From the IMG/VR virus record IMGVR_UViG_3300028392_000246, positions 1 through 27,452 of that record: DNA of 27,452 nucleotides, one strand, 5' to 3'. The number at the start of each line of letters is the position of its first letter. Within the stretch, counting starts at the first letter, position 1. The notes under the pieces were generated by a model. That model did no database searches. It was not told the origin of the DNA and was given only the letters and a program-made list of their open reading frames with translations. Shown in pieces: positions 1-6,956 of this stretch. A program made the position numbers and the translations under genes. Source of the stretch: a virus.

Positions 1-20
1 ACAAATTTAAGCTCCTTCAT
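1..20 (-). CDS. Possible start of a further downstream gene (partial, cut by window edge)
   Basis: An ATG lies on the minus strand at 18-20 and stays open for the remaining codons (reading MKELKF) to the window edge. It follows the stop of the 37-aa gene by about 36 bp, in the same direction and with spacing like the other genes here. Only six codons are visible, so no function can be given and the start could be chance. Confidence 0.3.
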
Positions 21-56
21 ATATGTAGTTTGTTGGTTATATTTTTATTAAACACA

Positions 57-170
57 CTAAGGCTTAATGTTCTTTCCCATCACTTTGGTTAATTGTTCTA
101 GCTGTTTAGCTATGTTCCAAAGCAACTTAGCCTTTTGACTCCATCCTATTTGTTGAGAAGGTATTGACAT
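57..170 (-). CDS. 37-aa mini-protein, paralogue of the N-terminal motif of the fibre-like protein just upstream
   Basis: This gene starts with ATG at 170, only 2 bp after the stop of the fibre-like gene (173-745), and ends with TAG at 57-59. The protein begins MSIPSQQIGWSQKAKLLW. When aligned from Met1, 19 of the first 33 residues are identical to the neighbour's N-terminus, including PS-x-QIGW, LLW and KQLE-x-LT. After about 33 residues this copy simply ends, with no C-terminal domain. The pattern predicts a Trp-anchored amphipathic helix. I infer a short virion-anchoring or oligomerisation peptide, or the remnant of a fibre gene that lost its distal domain. The clean reading frame and tight spacing argue for a real gene. 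The exact function is unknown. Confidence 0.7.
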   Translation of the reverse strand: MSIPSQQIGWSQKAKLLWNIAKQLEQLTKVMGKNIKP

Positions 171-172
171 GA

Positions 173-745
173 TTATCCAATATTAAATATAGAAAAATTA
201 ACAGATGGTGATAATGGTCTAGTTGGATTAGTTCCTGCAGCAGTTGATAAAATTTTCATACCAGTAGCTGGTGACCACCAATAAAACTTAAGATATTGTC
301 CAGCTGTTAACGTTATAGTATCTGATATGTGTGCAAGTGTTTGATCATTTTGTGCTCCAGTTGTAGTGAATGTAAATGCAGAATTATCTACAACTACATC
401 ATTTATAGTGTACCAAACAGTTACATTGTAACTTGACGCTCCTCCAGTAAATGCAAGTTGAAGAGCTAGATCTATATAATATACACCTGCATTAGTAACA
501 TTTATTCTATTATTTGGACCTAATGTAAAACCGTTAGCAGATTGTGTTGAATTAATTAACACTTGATTTGCTACAGTGGCTCCACCATTATTTTGAGTGG
601 TGGTGTCAAAAAAAGTTCCAGAATAAAGAGATAATGGAGCTGGTATATTACCTGTAACATTAGTTAAATATTCTAATTGCTTAGAAATCTCCCATAAGAG
701 ATTTTCTTCTGTTCCCCAACCTATTTGTCTAGATGGTACACCCAT
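173..745 (-). CDS. Fibre-like structural protein with short N-terminal anchor motif and C1q/jelly-roll-like C-terminal domain
   Basis: The protein is 190 aa from the ATG at 745. A longer reading to 793 would need a TTG start, and the 37-aa paralogue downstream begins exactly at the residue matching this ATG, so I chose 745. Residues 1-33 (MGVPSRQIGWG, then LLWEISKQLEYLT) form a short anchor motif. Residues from about 40 to 190 are rich in Thr, Asn, Ser and aromatics in alternating beta pattern. They include NAGVYYIDLALQL, a following NVTVWYTIND strand and TAGQYLKFYWW, the layout of C1q/TNF-like or BclA-like trimeric jelly-roll domains found at phage fibre tips. I infer a minor fibre or receptor-contact protein. 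It lies at the end of the lysis cassette, and no convincing promoter is visible in the 104 bp before it. The family call rests on pattern only. Confidence 0.72.
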   Translation of the reverse strand: MGVPSRQIGWGTEENLLWEISKQLEYLTNVTGNIPAPLSLYSGTFFDTTTQNNGGATVANQVLINSTQSANGFTLGPNNRINVTNAGVYYIDLALQLAFTGGASSYNVTVWYTINDVVVDNSAFTFTTTGAQNDQTLAHISDTITLTAGQYLKFYWWSPATGMKILSTAAGTNPTRPLSPSVNFSIFNIG

Positions 746-849
746 GTTTATAAAATTTAATATCGAAGGTATGTTAACTTTACTTATTAACAATGACCTT
801 CATTAATTTGTAATAATTAAATTAGTTATATAGATTCTAATTAAATTAA
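746..849. other. AT-rich intergenic stretch between the basic 40-aa gene and the fibre-like gene
   Basis: These 104 bp are almost entirely A and T. They contain loose direct and inverted copies of TAATTAAATTA but no stable GC-containing hairpin. No TAnnTTTG box has a TTG element at the right distance. I see no gene or clear regulatory site. Confidence 0.4.
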
Positions 850-972
850 TTATCTTCCTTGAGCTCTGTATTTAGAAACTTTCTTGTCTTTTGGACCAGA
901 AGATTTTCTAGCTTTTCCACCTTTACGCTTACCAAATGTAAGCTTTGTAGCATTACTTATTGATTTTGCCAT
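850..972 (-). CDS. 40-aa highly basic small protein
   Basis: ATG at 970-972 lies 5 bp after the lysozyme stop (978), and TAA is at 850-852. The protein begins MAKSISNATKLTFGKRKGGK and ends KYRAQGR. By count it has 14 Lys or Arg and one acidic residue in 40, with no hydrophobic segment. Similar tiny FGKRK/RGQGR-type proteins seem familiar to me from Bacteroidota phages, but I cannot name a family. Such charge suggests nucleic-acid binding, for example a packaged condensing peptide or an RNA-binding factor; this is inference. Its position in the late lysis/structural operon suggests late expression. Its size makes it easy for gene callers to miss. Confidence 0.72.
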   Translation of the reverse strand: MAKSISNATKLTFGKRKGGKARKSSGPKDKKVSKYRAQGR

Positions 973-977
973 GTTAG

Positions 978-1451
978 TTATTTTGTAAAATATAAATCAG
1001 CTTCTGCTTGTCTTCTTCTTACTAGTCCTTTAATGTGGGCCCCGTTAGACATATCCCATTTCATAAACTCATCACGAATAGTTAAATCTAAAGGATTGAT
1101 ATTAATCTTCTTACGAAGTGTAGATCCTTTAAGTGCTCCTAGTCCTAAGTTGTATGCAAAGGATACTATAGCTCCAAATTGATTAGCAGATAGTGTATCT
1201 ATAATAAGATCATCAACTCCTGTTGTTTTCAGTCTAACTTCCCAAGTTAGGAATTCCACAGCCTGTTCTTTAGTTATTGCAGGATCTCCAACCTTAACCT
1301 TCTTACCACCTAAGTATGTTGGTGGATATTGAATTGTTCCATAACCTATTGTATCTACTCCTGGGGGATCAATCTTATCATGATAGGCATTAGCACTAAA
1401 GCCTTCAAAAGACTTAATTAGAGAAATACAACTATCATTGATAATAATCAT
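978..1451 (-). CDS. Endolysin: T4-type lysozyme (glycoside hydrolase family 24)
   Basis: This 157-aa protein has the GH24 lysozyme layout. Residues 12-39 hold IKSFEGFSANAYHD followed by TIGYGT. By family comparison the catalytic triad would be Glu16 (SFEG), Asp25 (YHD) and Thr34 (TIGYG); the Asp-Thr spacing is three residues longer than in T4 lysozyme. The C-terminal half has the expected AIVSFAYNLG-x-GAL helix and ends with an RRRQAEADLY motif typical of the family. It hydrolyses the MurNAc-GlcNAc bond in peptidoglycan at the end of infection. There is no signal peptide, so release should depend on a holin; small membrane proteins that could supply one lie upstream. Its ATG overlaps the stop of the preceding gene by 4 bp (ATGA), suggesting translational coupling. 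Confidence 0.93.
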   Translation of the reverse strand: MIIINDSCISLIKSFEGFSANAYHDKIDPPGVDTIGYGTIQYPPTYLGGKKVKVGDPAITKEQAVEFLTWEVRLKTTGVDDLIIDTLSANQFGAIVSFAYNLGLGALKGSTLRKKININPLDLTIRDEFMKWDMSNGAHIKGLVRRRQAEADLYFTK

Positions 1452-2059
1452 CTTAATTTAATTTTCCAATATGAACTAAAACCGTAAGTAAATCCTTTAG
1501 GATTATAACCAATATTAACTCCAAATATTCTATCTCTTCTATCTTTATATAGTCCGCTTACAAAACCTCCAGTTACACCAGACTCTTTGCTTCCAAAGAG
1601 TCCACCACCTACATACACTTGTCTATTTAATGGTATAGGTTCATGTATAACTATTTGTTCTTTAGGTATATTTAGATTATATGTAAATGAAGATCCTATT
1701 AGTTGATTTGATGTCACTGTATCCACTATTGTAGCATTTCCATATTTACCAAGACTAAGTGGTGTACTATATATATTCTTAGAGAAGAATTTGTTTCCTA
1801 GAACATTGTATTGAGATAGTAGTGTATTATAATCACCACTTGGAGCATATAAGGTATCATGTAACCAAGCTGTATCTTTCTTCTGATATATTAGTTTTGG
1901 TTTACTGATTATAGTGTCATGTATTCTAATAGTGTCATATGTAATAACAGTGTCAATAATTAATTTATCTTTTATATACTTAGGTCCTCCTCCGCATCTT
2001 TGTAAAAAGATTACAAAAACTAATATAGCCATAATTACATATAAAATGTTGGTTTTCAT
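1448..2059 (-). CDS. Membrane-anchored envelope protein of the lysis cassette, possible spanin-like component
   Basis: I start this 203-aa protein at the ATG at 2059. A longer reading to 2107 would overlap the holin-like gene, while 2059 leaves a 4-bp gap and puts a membrane segment at the N-terminus (residues 4-20), followed by RCGGG. Residues 36-69 carry an unusual DT repeat: Asp-Thr pairs at 36, 42, 48, 62 and 68, several spaced exactly six apart. The C-terminal part (from about 140) is rich in Gly, aromatics and alternating residues (GGGLFGSK, then GFVSGLY and GFSSYWKIKLR), like short beta strands. The topology is one inner-membrane anchor with a periplasmic domain. Its place between holin-like and lysozyme genes suggests a spanin-type role in outer-membrane disruption. 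This is inference; no spanin family is recognised. Confidence 0.68.
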   Translation of the reverse strand: MKTNILYVIMAILVFVIFLQRCGGGPKYIKDKLIIDTVITYDTIRIHDTIISKPKLIYQKKDTAWLHDTLYAPSGDYNTLLSQYNVLGNKFFSKNIYSTPLSLGKYGNATIVDTVTSNQLIGSSFTYNLNIPKEQIVIHEPIPLNRQVYVGGGLFGSKESGVTGGFVSGLYKDRRDRIFGVNIGYNPKGFTYGFSSYWKIKLR

Positions 2060-2063
2060 ATAT

Positions 2064-2270
2064 TTAGGTTGTTGGTTGAGAGTCATCACTAAATAGGTTA
2101 GATACAAACTTTGCTATCACACCTAGTACAAATATGATAGTTCCCACTGTAGGATGGCCATTTAATGCTGCAATACTTCCACTAAATGTTGTAGCAGCTA
2201 CAATTGAATCAGCAATTTTTCTAATTTTCTTTGGGGTTGGTGCCCAATATTGATTTAATCCAAAAGACAT
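2064..2270 (-). CDS. Small two-helix membrane protein, probable holin
   Basis: This 68-aa protein has a short polar, basic N-terminus (KKIRK at 14-18). Two hydrophobic stretches follow, at about 20-37 and 42-60 (TVGTIIFVLGVIAKFVSNLF), then a charged tail SDDSQPTT. Size, two predicted membrane helices, and the location just upstream of the membrane-anchored protein and lysozyme fit a class II holin that opens the inner membrane for endolysin. It follows the 120-aa gene by 1 bp and precedes the next by 4 bp, so the cassette is translated as one unit. No sequence family is recognised; the call rests on topology and context. Confidence 0.7.
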   Translation of the reverse strand: MSFGLNQYWAPTPKKIRKIADSIVAATTFSGSIAALNGHPTVGTIIFVLGVIAKFVSNLFSDDSQPTT

Positions 2271-2271
2271 A

Positions 2272-2634
2272 TTATGGGGTTTTTATTTGTTGAGGCTGTT
2301 CCATTTGTCTCTGATTATTCTTAGTCATTATAAAACTAGAATAAATGGTAACACTGTATTGAATAATTGCACCTAATGCTAATACTATACCAAGAGTCCA
2401 CAAGGTTTTTTTCTTAAAATCTTCATGTTGAACTTGTTTAACTTCTAACTCAACTACTTTTGCTTTCAATAGTTCAATATCATGAATGAATCCCCCAGTT
2501 TTAGTTAGAGGATTGCCCAATATTGCATCTACCACTTGTGTTAGTTTGGTATCAATACTATTGATTTTTTCTTCCATTTCGGTTAGTCTTGTATCCATGT
2601 TTAATAAATTGTCTTGTAAAGTACGAATCTCCAT
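2272..2634 (-). CDS. Coiled-coil plus C-terminal membrane-anchor protein, holin-like (haemolysin XhlA-like topology)
   Basis: This 120-aa protein has long heptad-patterned helices at about 1-38 (MEIRTLQDNLLNMDTRLTEM onward) and 50-76. A single hydrophobic segment at about 77-103 follows (LWTLGIVLALGAI and onward), then a polar Gln/Pro-rich tail. Coiled coil followed by one membrane span close to the C-terminus is the layout of XhlA-type phage accessory lysis proteins. It is the first gene of the lysis cassette and sits behind a promoter at 2717-2748. It probably works with the 68-aa holin-like protein at the inner membrane. A role as a virion-associated membrane protein cannot be excluded. 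Confidence 0.65.
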   Translation of the reverse strand: MEIRTLQDNLLNMDTRLTEMEEKINSIDTKLTQVVDAILGNPLTKTGGFIHDIELLKAKVVELEVKQVQHEDFKKKTLWTLGIVLALGAIIQYSVTIYSSFIMTKNNQRQMEQPQQIKTP

Positions 2635-2663
2635 AGCTTTTTCATATGGTTATAACACAAAAA

Positions 2664-2679
2664 TCCCCTTTAGTGGGGA
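2664..2679 (-). terminator. Hairpin with short U-tract in the leader of the lysis cassette
   Basis: On the minus strand the sequence reads TCCCC-ACTAAA-GGGGA followed by TTTTTG. This is a 5-bp GC-rich stem with a 6-nt loop and five Ts. It lies between the promoter at 2717-2748 and the first lysis gene (start 2634). It could be a weak backup terminator for the upstream unit or an attenuator or stabilising 5' hairpin. Confidence 0.45.
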
Positions 2680-2716
2680 AATAAATGTTATCTAGTTAAG
2701 AAATAATAGTTGTAAG

Positions 2717-2748
2717 CAAAACTATGTGAAATAAACCATATATCCAAA
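2717..2748 (-). promoter_or_regulatory. Bacteroidota-type promoter for the lysis cassette
   Basis: The minus strand reads TTTG, 20 bp, then TAGTTTTG. This matches the Bacteroidota consensus: TTG/TTTG near -33 and TAnnTTTG near -7. Transcription would start near 2711 and give a leader of about 75 nt containing the hairpin at 2664-2679. The promoter lies just downstream of a strong terminator, which makes it a natural unit boundary. Confidence 0.6.
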
Positions 2749-2769
2749 TATTTTTTGATGAAATTTAAT

Positions 2770-2803
2770 AAAAAAAGGAGCTAGTTTAATAGCTCCTTTT
2801 TAT
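2770..2803 (-). terminator. Intrinsic terminator, bidirectional in form
   Basis: The GGAGCTA / TAGCTCC stem (2777-2783 with 2790-2796) has a 6-nt loop and is flanked by A7 on one side and T5 on the other. On the minus strand the hairpin is followed by seven Ts. It starts just after the stop of the 115-aa gene (2806) and ends that transcription unit. No plus-strand gene is present, so the symmetrical form is probably incidental. Confidence 0.85.
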
Positions 2804-2805
2804 TC

Positions 2806-3153
2806 TTACTGTGCTTCAATTTCCTTATGTAAGTCAACAATAGTTTGAGAAAATATTGCCCATTTCATATGGGTGAATAACTCTTTTAATTTAGCAAAAT
2901 CTGCATCTTCTAATTGTAATGTATCAGTAAGAAGCAAATCCTCATCTTTAAACTCATTACCCTCTTTAATTTTAAATACATCCTTGTGTTCTTCTAACTT
3001 ATTTAATAAACGAAGTCTTTGGATCATTTCATTTACATCAAATCCCTTTTCTTGGGGAGAATTGATTGTCATTTTTAATAGATCATAAGTTGTAAAGAAT
3101 GTATCTCTACCTTGAACATTTTCTTTTACTACTTTTAATTGTATTGATTTCAT
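2806..3153 (-). CDS. Hypothetical 115-aa protein
   Basis: I start this gene at the ATG at 3153 (MKSIQLKVVKENVQGRDTF). The longer reading from 3198 would place its first 15 codons across the promoter at 3169-3199. The protein is soluble, mixed alpha/beta at the start, then helical and acidic, with no membrane segment, cysteines or catalytic motif that I can see. The C-terminal half (LQLEDADFAKLKELFTHMKW) looks like a small helical bundle. It has its own promoter and is followed directly by an intrinsic terminator, so it appears to be a monocistronic unit between the tail-fibre and lysis modules. I do not recognise the family and assign no function. Confidence 0.75.
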   Translation of the reverse strand: MKSIQLKVVKENVQGRDTFFTTYDLLKMTINSPQEKGFDVNEMIQRLRLLNKLEEHKDVFKIKEGNEFKDEDLLLTDTLQLEDADFAKLKELFTHMKWAIFSQTIVDLHKEIEAQ

Positions 3154-3168
3154 ATAAATGGTTTTGTG

Positions 3169-3199
3169 CAAAATTAAATAAAATAAAACATTATTCAAA
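3169..3199 (-). promoter_or_regulatory. Bacteroidota-type promoter for the 115-aa gene
   Basis: The minus strand reads TTTG, 19 bp, then TAATTTTG, a full match to the TTTG/TAnnTTTG pair. The -7 box ends 15 nt before the ATG at 3153, giving a leader of only about 8-10 nt. This spacing nearly repeats that of the promoter before the 859-aa gene. Confidence 0.68.
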
Positions 3200-3204
3200 A
3201 AATA

Positions 3205-3444
3205 TTATTGATCCCAAGGAGCTGCTTCAATAAGAGCATCTGTAATAACATTATCATCATCATGCCAATCATTATCAACAGTTTCTAATGGAACTTGCCA
3301 ATTACCTGTTAATAATTCACTACCATTAACATCTAATAGTCTGTAATACATTTGTCTAGATGGATAAAGTAAACTCCATTCTCCTTTTGTAATTGTTTTT
3401 TTACCTATGAATGGTATAGGTGTAGGAAAGTCAAATGCTATCAT
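3205..3444 (-). CDS. Hypothetical 79-aa protein
   Basis: This small acidic protein begins MIAFDFPTPIPFIGKKTITK. It contains an aromatic-rich middle (WSLLYPSRQMYYRLL) and a run of acidic and Trp residues near the end (VDNDWHDDDNVITD, then APWDQ). No membrane segment or catalytic motif is visible. It lies 62 bp downstream of the tail-fibre gene in the same direction, and its stop is just before the next promoter. It could be a fibre-associated or assembly protein because of its position, but nothing in the sequence proves this. Confidence 0.68.
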   Translation of the reverse strand: MIAFDFPTPIPFIGKKTITKGEWSLLYPSRQMYYRLLDVNGSELLTGNWQVPLETVDNDWHDDDNVITDALIEAAPWDQ

Positions 3445-3506
3445 TTTTATGTTTTTTGTTTTAATTATGTAAAGATAATAATTTATTTAGAATATTGTAA
3501 TAAATT

Positions 3507-6500
3507 TTACAAGCTGGTCACTGTTTCCCACGCAGCCCCCGTATATACCGCCAATTTATTTAGTGTGGTGTCATATACTACTAGCCCCGTTGCAGGTGAT
3601 GATATAGCGTTCTTTTGGGTTGTGGTCATTCGGGGAGGAAGGAAGCCTTTAGTAGTGCTTGTTACATTTAGAATGGCACTTGCAGCAAGTGAAGTAGAGC
3701 CAATATTTGTAGTAGCTGCAAAATAATTTGGAGCCGTATTATTAGCGTAAAAATTCCAATTCAAAGAACCATTTACTGGTACGTTTGAAAAGAATCCTGA
3801 TGTATTATTTGCAGCACCTCCTAATGATGATGTTGCATAGAAGCCATAAATATTATTTACAGTAGAGCCCGAACCAATTGTAGACTGTGTAGAAGTAAAA
3901 CCACTATAAGTACCTAAAGTAAAAGAAGCTGCTTGTGTATTTAATACGTTATAATTACCATGTGCCTGGGAAGTTACCCCACTCTGTACTGTTCCATTTT
4001 GATAGATACCAAAAGAACTAACTGCTCCAGATATATTTTTACTAATAACAACATTAAAACCTGCTGACACTGAACCGCCAATTACTAACGAACCATTCGG
4101 TATATAAACATCACCTGCAGAAAATACTCTAAACTGTTCCGTTAATGTACCATTATTAGAAACTTGCAACCTAAAATCACTTTTATAAGTTGCATTATCT
4201 TTAGTTATTAATTGCACTCCTATCCTTCCAAAAGTTACTTGTGTTGCTGCACCTGTTCCAGTTGTATCTGAAGTAAATGTTTGATACAAATAATTATTTA
4301 ATGTACTGCTAGTATCATATAAACTTAAATAATCACCACCGCCATTTCTTGCAAATGTTGCAAAGTTTCCTGTTGAACCTATTACCTTCATTGAACCTGT
4401 TACTTGCAGCTTATCTGTTCCGTTGTCGGTTGTGCTTCCTATTAATAATGCTCCGTTGAGATAGTTGATAGCAGTACCGCTCATGTAAAGATTCCATTTA
4501 CCCGTTGCACTTGCTACTTGTGAACGAATACCAATATTCTGCACTGAAGTAAACGCCCCATTAGTAAATATTGGATTAACATCAAGACCTACCAAAACAT
4601 CACTATTTGCAGCAGCAGCTAAAGTAGGTGTAAATACAGTTCCTTGTGCTAAAGCAGCAGAAGCAGTAACACTAGAGCTAAATGTAGTTTTAGGTGCTAT
4701 ATTTAAAGTGAAATCTCCTGAACTTATTGTTCTATTTGAAGTTAAAGTTCCATCAGCTGTATAAATATTACTTGTTAAATAACTAGATGTATCTAATGTA
4801 AAGGTACCTGCCGCAGTCATTTTTACAAATGAAGAGGAAGCATAACTAAGACCTGCTAGTGATGTTAAATTAGTAGAAAGAGGTTGCCCACCTAAACCAC
4901 TCAAAGTATAAGTAGGTATATTTAATGTATTACTAACCAAAGTTGAAGCACCTGAACTTCCTGTTACAGTTAAAGTGATTGCTTCTTGTTTATTACTAAA
5001 GGTATTCCAATCAGTAGATGTTAAATATCCTGATTGAGTTGTATTTGCAACTTGGATACTAAACACTCCTGTTGTATTGTCGTAAGATAAAGGGCTCGAT
5101 GCTGATAAAGCAGTTAATGCAATGTAAGCATTAGGATTAGATGCTAAATAATATGTGCTATTATCATAACTTATTGTAGTGCCTGAAATTTTTACAAAAC
5201 CAGTACCACTCAAAGCTGGTTGTTTGCTGTTAAAGGTTGTCCAATCAGTAGAACTCAAATATCCATTTGTTGTGGAGTCTGATTGACTTATTGAAATGAC
5301 ATTGGATGTTATGTTTAAAGGAGAACTAGCACTTGTAATTCTTAAACTATATGCAGTGTTCCAATTTGTACTATTATCTACAATTGATGTTCCCCAAGCA
5401 CTACCTGTTGAAACAGCTATGCCTGCACTTGGATAAACCATTGAATTAATACTCCAACTTCTATTGGCTGATAAATCATAAGTTGTTCCGTTGATGGTTA
5501 GCTCTCTTGAAGTTGGGACATATCCACCTAATGAACTTGTTAAAGCTAATGTACCAGTTGCTGAAGGAAGGGTGTAAGTGTAAGTACCATTTGTTATTGT
5601 TGATCCTAATGTTAATTCATCTGTTATTTTTACAGTGCCATTAACTTGTAATCTTTGTCCTGAATCAGTTGAGTTTCCATTAATGCTTATGTTTCTAGTG
5701 ACACCAAATACACGTAAGGCTTCAACAGAGTTAACACCAAAAAGAACACTACTTGTTCCTTGTGAAGTGATGGTAAAATCTCCTGCTATTGAATTTGTTA
5801 CAAATTGATTTGAAGAAGTGGCTAATCCAAATTTTGCTTGATAGGTAGCACCTATCATAGCATTAGCCATAGATACTGATGGAGCATTTCCTGCAATTAA
5901 AAGATGATTATCAGGAGTTGCAGAATAAATATTAAATAGTCTTGCAACAGTTGTACTTCCTATTGATACACCACTTCCCCCATCATATAATAAACTGTTT
6001 CCTATTGTACTTCCAGTGCTTGTAAACTTACTGATATAATTTAATGTTCCTGTTCCTGTAATTGGATTTGTTAGAGTAGAAACACTTCCGTCTGCTTTAA
6101 GATATTGTGCTGATGTCCCACTAGGTATCTTATAACCTGTTGCAATAGAATAACCGTTTATTTGTATTTTATTGATACCGTCATCTATGATACTCCCCAT
6201 AAGTATATTGCTGCCACCTGAACTTGGGGCTATATACATTGCAGGAGTAAAGCTATTTCCAAACTGAATAGCGGCATCTTCATTAGTTTCAATACTAAAC
6301 AACCCTGTACCTCTATGCACGATTGTAGACGGAGCATTTGCTCCCGAATTACCACGTTGAATCCTTAATCCATAATCGGTATAGGCTGCATCACCTATTA
6401 AATCAAAATAAGCATATCCATTTGTGGTCCTACCCTGACCTACCTGCAAAGAGTATTCAGATAAATTACTTGAGCCGTCTATAAGTATCTTGCCAATAGA

Positions 6501-6956
6501 AGATTGTTTTAAGAATCCATTCCCAATAGTAGATGCTGATGTGAATACAGGGATAAAGTCAACAGTACCTGTTCCTGTAATTGGATTGGTAATTACACCT
6601 TGGTATTGAGGAATATTTAATGTTGATCCTATTAATGTGGCAGCACCTGATGTACCTATTGTTGTTAATGTAATTGCATCTTGCTTGTTGTTAAACGTGT
6701 TCCAATCTACATTAGATAAATAACCATCAGAAGATGTTCCTGATTGTGTAATTCCTATTATATTTCCTATATAAGTTATAGGAGGTGCAACATTAATAAA
6801 AGATAGATTATGGACAGTAGCGTTTATTTTTTGTAATGCTACTTCTAATGTATCATTAGTGTGTACACCTATGTATAACAGATTTTGCCCCTCGTAAAAC
6901 ACGCAGGCAGCATCTAATAATACTGGACAAGTTTTTGCAGAACAAGTAACATTCAT
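3507..6956 (-). CDS. Large repetitive tail fibre / receptor-binding protein
   Basis: I start this 1,149-aa protein at the ATG at 6956 (MNVTCSAKTCPVLLDAAC). The longer reading from 6998 begins inside a perfect hairpin. Residues 1-45 have Cys5, Cys10 and Cys18, then CVFYEGQNLLYIGV and a TNDTLEVALQKI stretch, an N-terminal module I associate with Bacteroidota phage tail proteins. The body is Ser/Thr/Asn-rich beta repeats: GYLSxxDWxTFNxKQ-like three times, ITGTGT twice, and several DxGxxxLQVxG units. The last ~47 residues (GFLPPRMTTTQ, AISSPATGLVVYDT, then a TGAAW stretch) form a conserved-looking tip. No C-terminal autoproteolytic chaperone is evident. It should extend from the tail and bind the cell surface. 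It lies between the cargo genes and the small-gene/lysis region. Confidence 0.85.
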   Translation of the reverse strand: MNVTCSAKTCPVLLDAACVFYEGQNLLYIGVHTNDTLEVALQKINATVHNLSFINVAPPITYIGNIIGITQSGTSSDGYLSNVDWNTFNNKQDAITLTTIGTSGAATLIGSTLNIPQYQGVITNPITGTGTVDFIPVFTSASTIGNGFLKQSSIGKILIDGSSNLSEYSLQVGQGRTTNGYAYFDLIGDAAYTDYGLRIQRGNSGANAPSTIVHRGTGLFSIETNEDAAIQFGNSFTPAMYIAPSSGGSNILMGSIIDDGINKIQINGYSIATGYKIPSGTSAQYLKADGSVSTLTNPITGTGTLNYISKFTSTGSTIGNSLLYDGGSGVSIGSTTVARLFNIYSATPDNHLLIAGNAPSVSMANAMIGATYQAKFGLATSSNQFVTNSIAGDFTITSQGTSSVLFGVNSVEALRVFGVTRNISINGNSTDSGQRLQVNGTVKITDELTLGSTITNGTYTYTLPSATGTLALTSSLGGYVPTSRELTINGTTYDLSANRSWSINSMVYPSAGIAVSTGSAWGTSIVDNSTNWNTAYSLRITSASSPLNITSNVISISQSDSTTNGYLSSTDWTTFNSKQPALSGTGFVKISGTTISYDNSTYYLASNPNAYIALTALSASSPLSYDNTTGVFSIQVANTTQSGYLTSTDWNTFSNKQEAITLTVTGSSGASTLVSNTLNIPTYTLSGLGGQPLSTNLTSLAGLSYASSSFVKMTAAGTFTLDTSSYLTSNIYTADGTLTSNRTISSGDFTLNIAPKTTFSSSVTASAALAQGTVFTPTLAAAANSDVLVGLDVNPIFTNGAFTSVQNIGIRSQVASATGKWNLYMSGTAINYLNGALLIGSTTDNGTDKLQVTGSMKVIGSTGNFATFARNGGGDYLSLYDTSSTLNNYLYQTFTSDTTGTGAATQVTFGRIGVQLITKDNATYKSDFRLQVSNNGTLTEQFRVFSAGDVYIPNGSLVIGGSVSAGFNVVISKNISGAVSSFGIYQNGTVQSGVTSQAHGNYNVLNTQAASFTLGTYSGFTSTQSTIGSGSTVNNIYGFYATSSLGGAANNTSGFFSNVPVNGSLNWNFYANNTAPNYFAATTNIGSTSLAASAILNVTSTTKGFLPPRMTTTQKNAISSPATGLVVYDTTLNKLAVYTGAAWETVTSL
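4982..6725 (-). repeat. Dispersed internal repeats in the tail-fibre gene
   Basis: Three copies encode the GYLSxxDWxTFNxKQ motif, at about 4982-5030, 5220-5264 and 6681-6725. A 20-bp exact direct repeat, encoding the ITGTGT segment, occurs at 6049-6068 and 6568-6587. Such repeats can recombine and change fibre length. Confidence 0.75.

Noticed and set aside
746-793. Longer N-terminus for the fibre-like gene
   Set aside because: It needs a TTG start, and the 37-aa paralogue aligns exactly from the ATG at 745.
2601-2645. 14-codon frame beginning MKKLWRFV overlapping the start of the 120-aa gene
   Set aside because: Too short and overlapping; it could be a leader peptide, but nothing beyond an ATG supports it.
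3470-3500. Possible promoter before the 79-aa gene (TTA, 20 bp, TATCTTTA)
   Set aside because: Two departures from TTG/TAnnTTTG in very AT-rich DNA; not distinguishable from chance.
3495-3512. 6-bp inverted repeat TTGTAA/TTACAA over the fibre stop codon
   Set aside because: AT-only except for one pair per arm and no T-tract follows; too weak to call a terminator.
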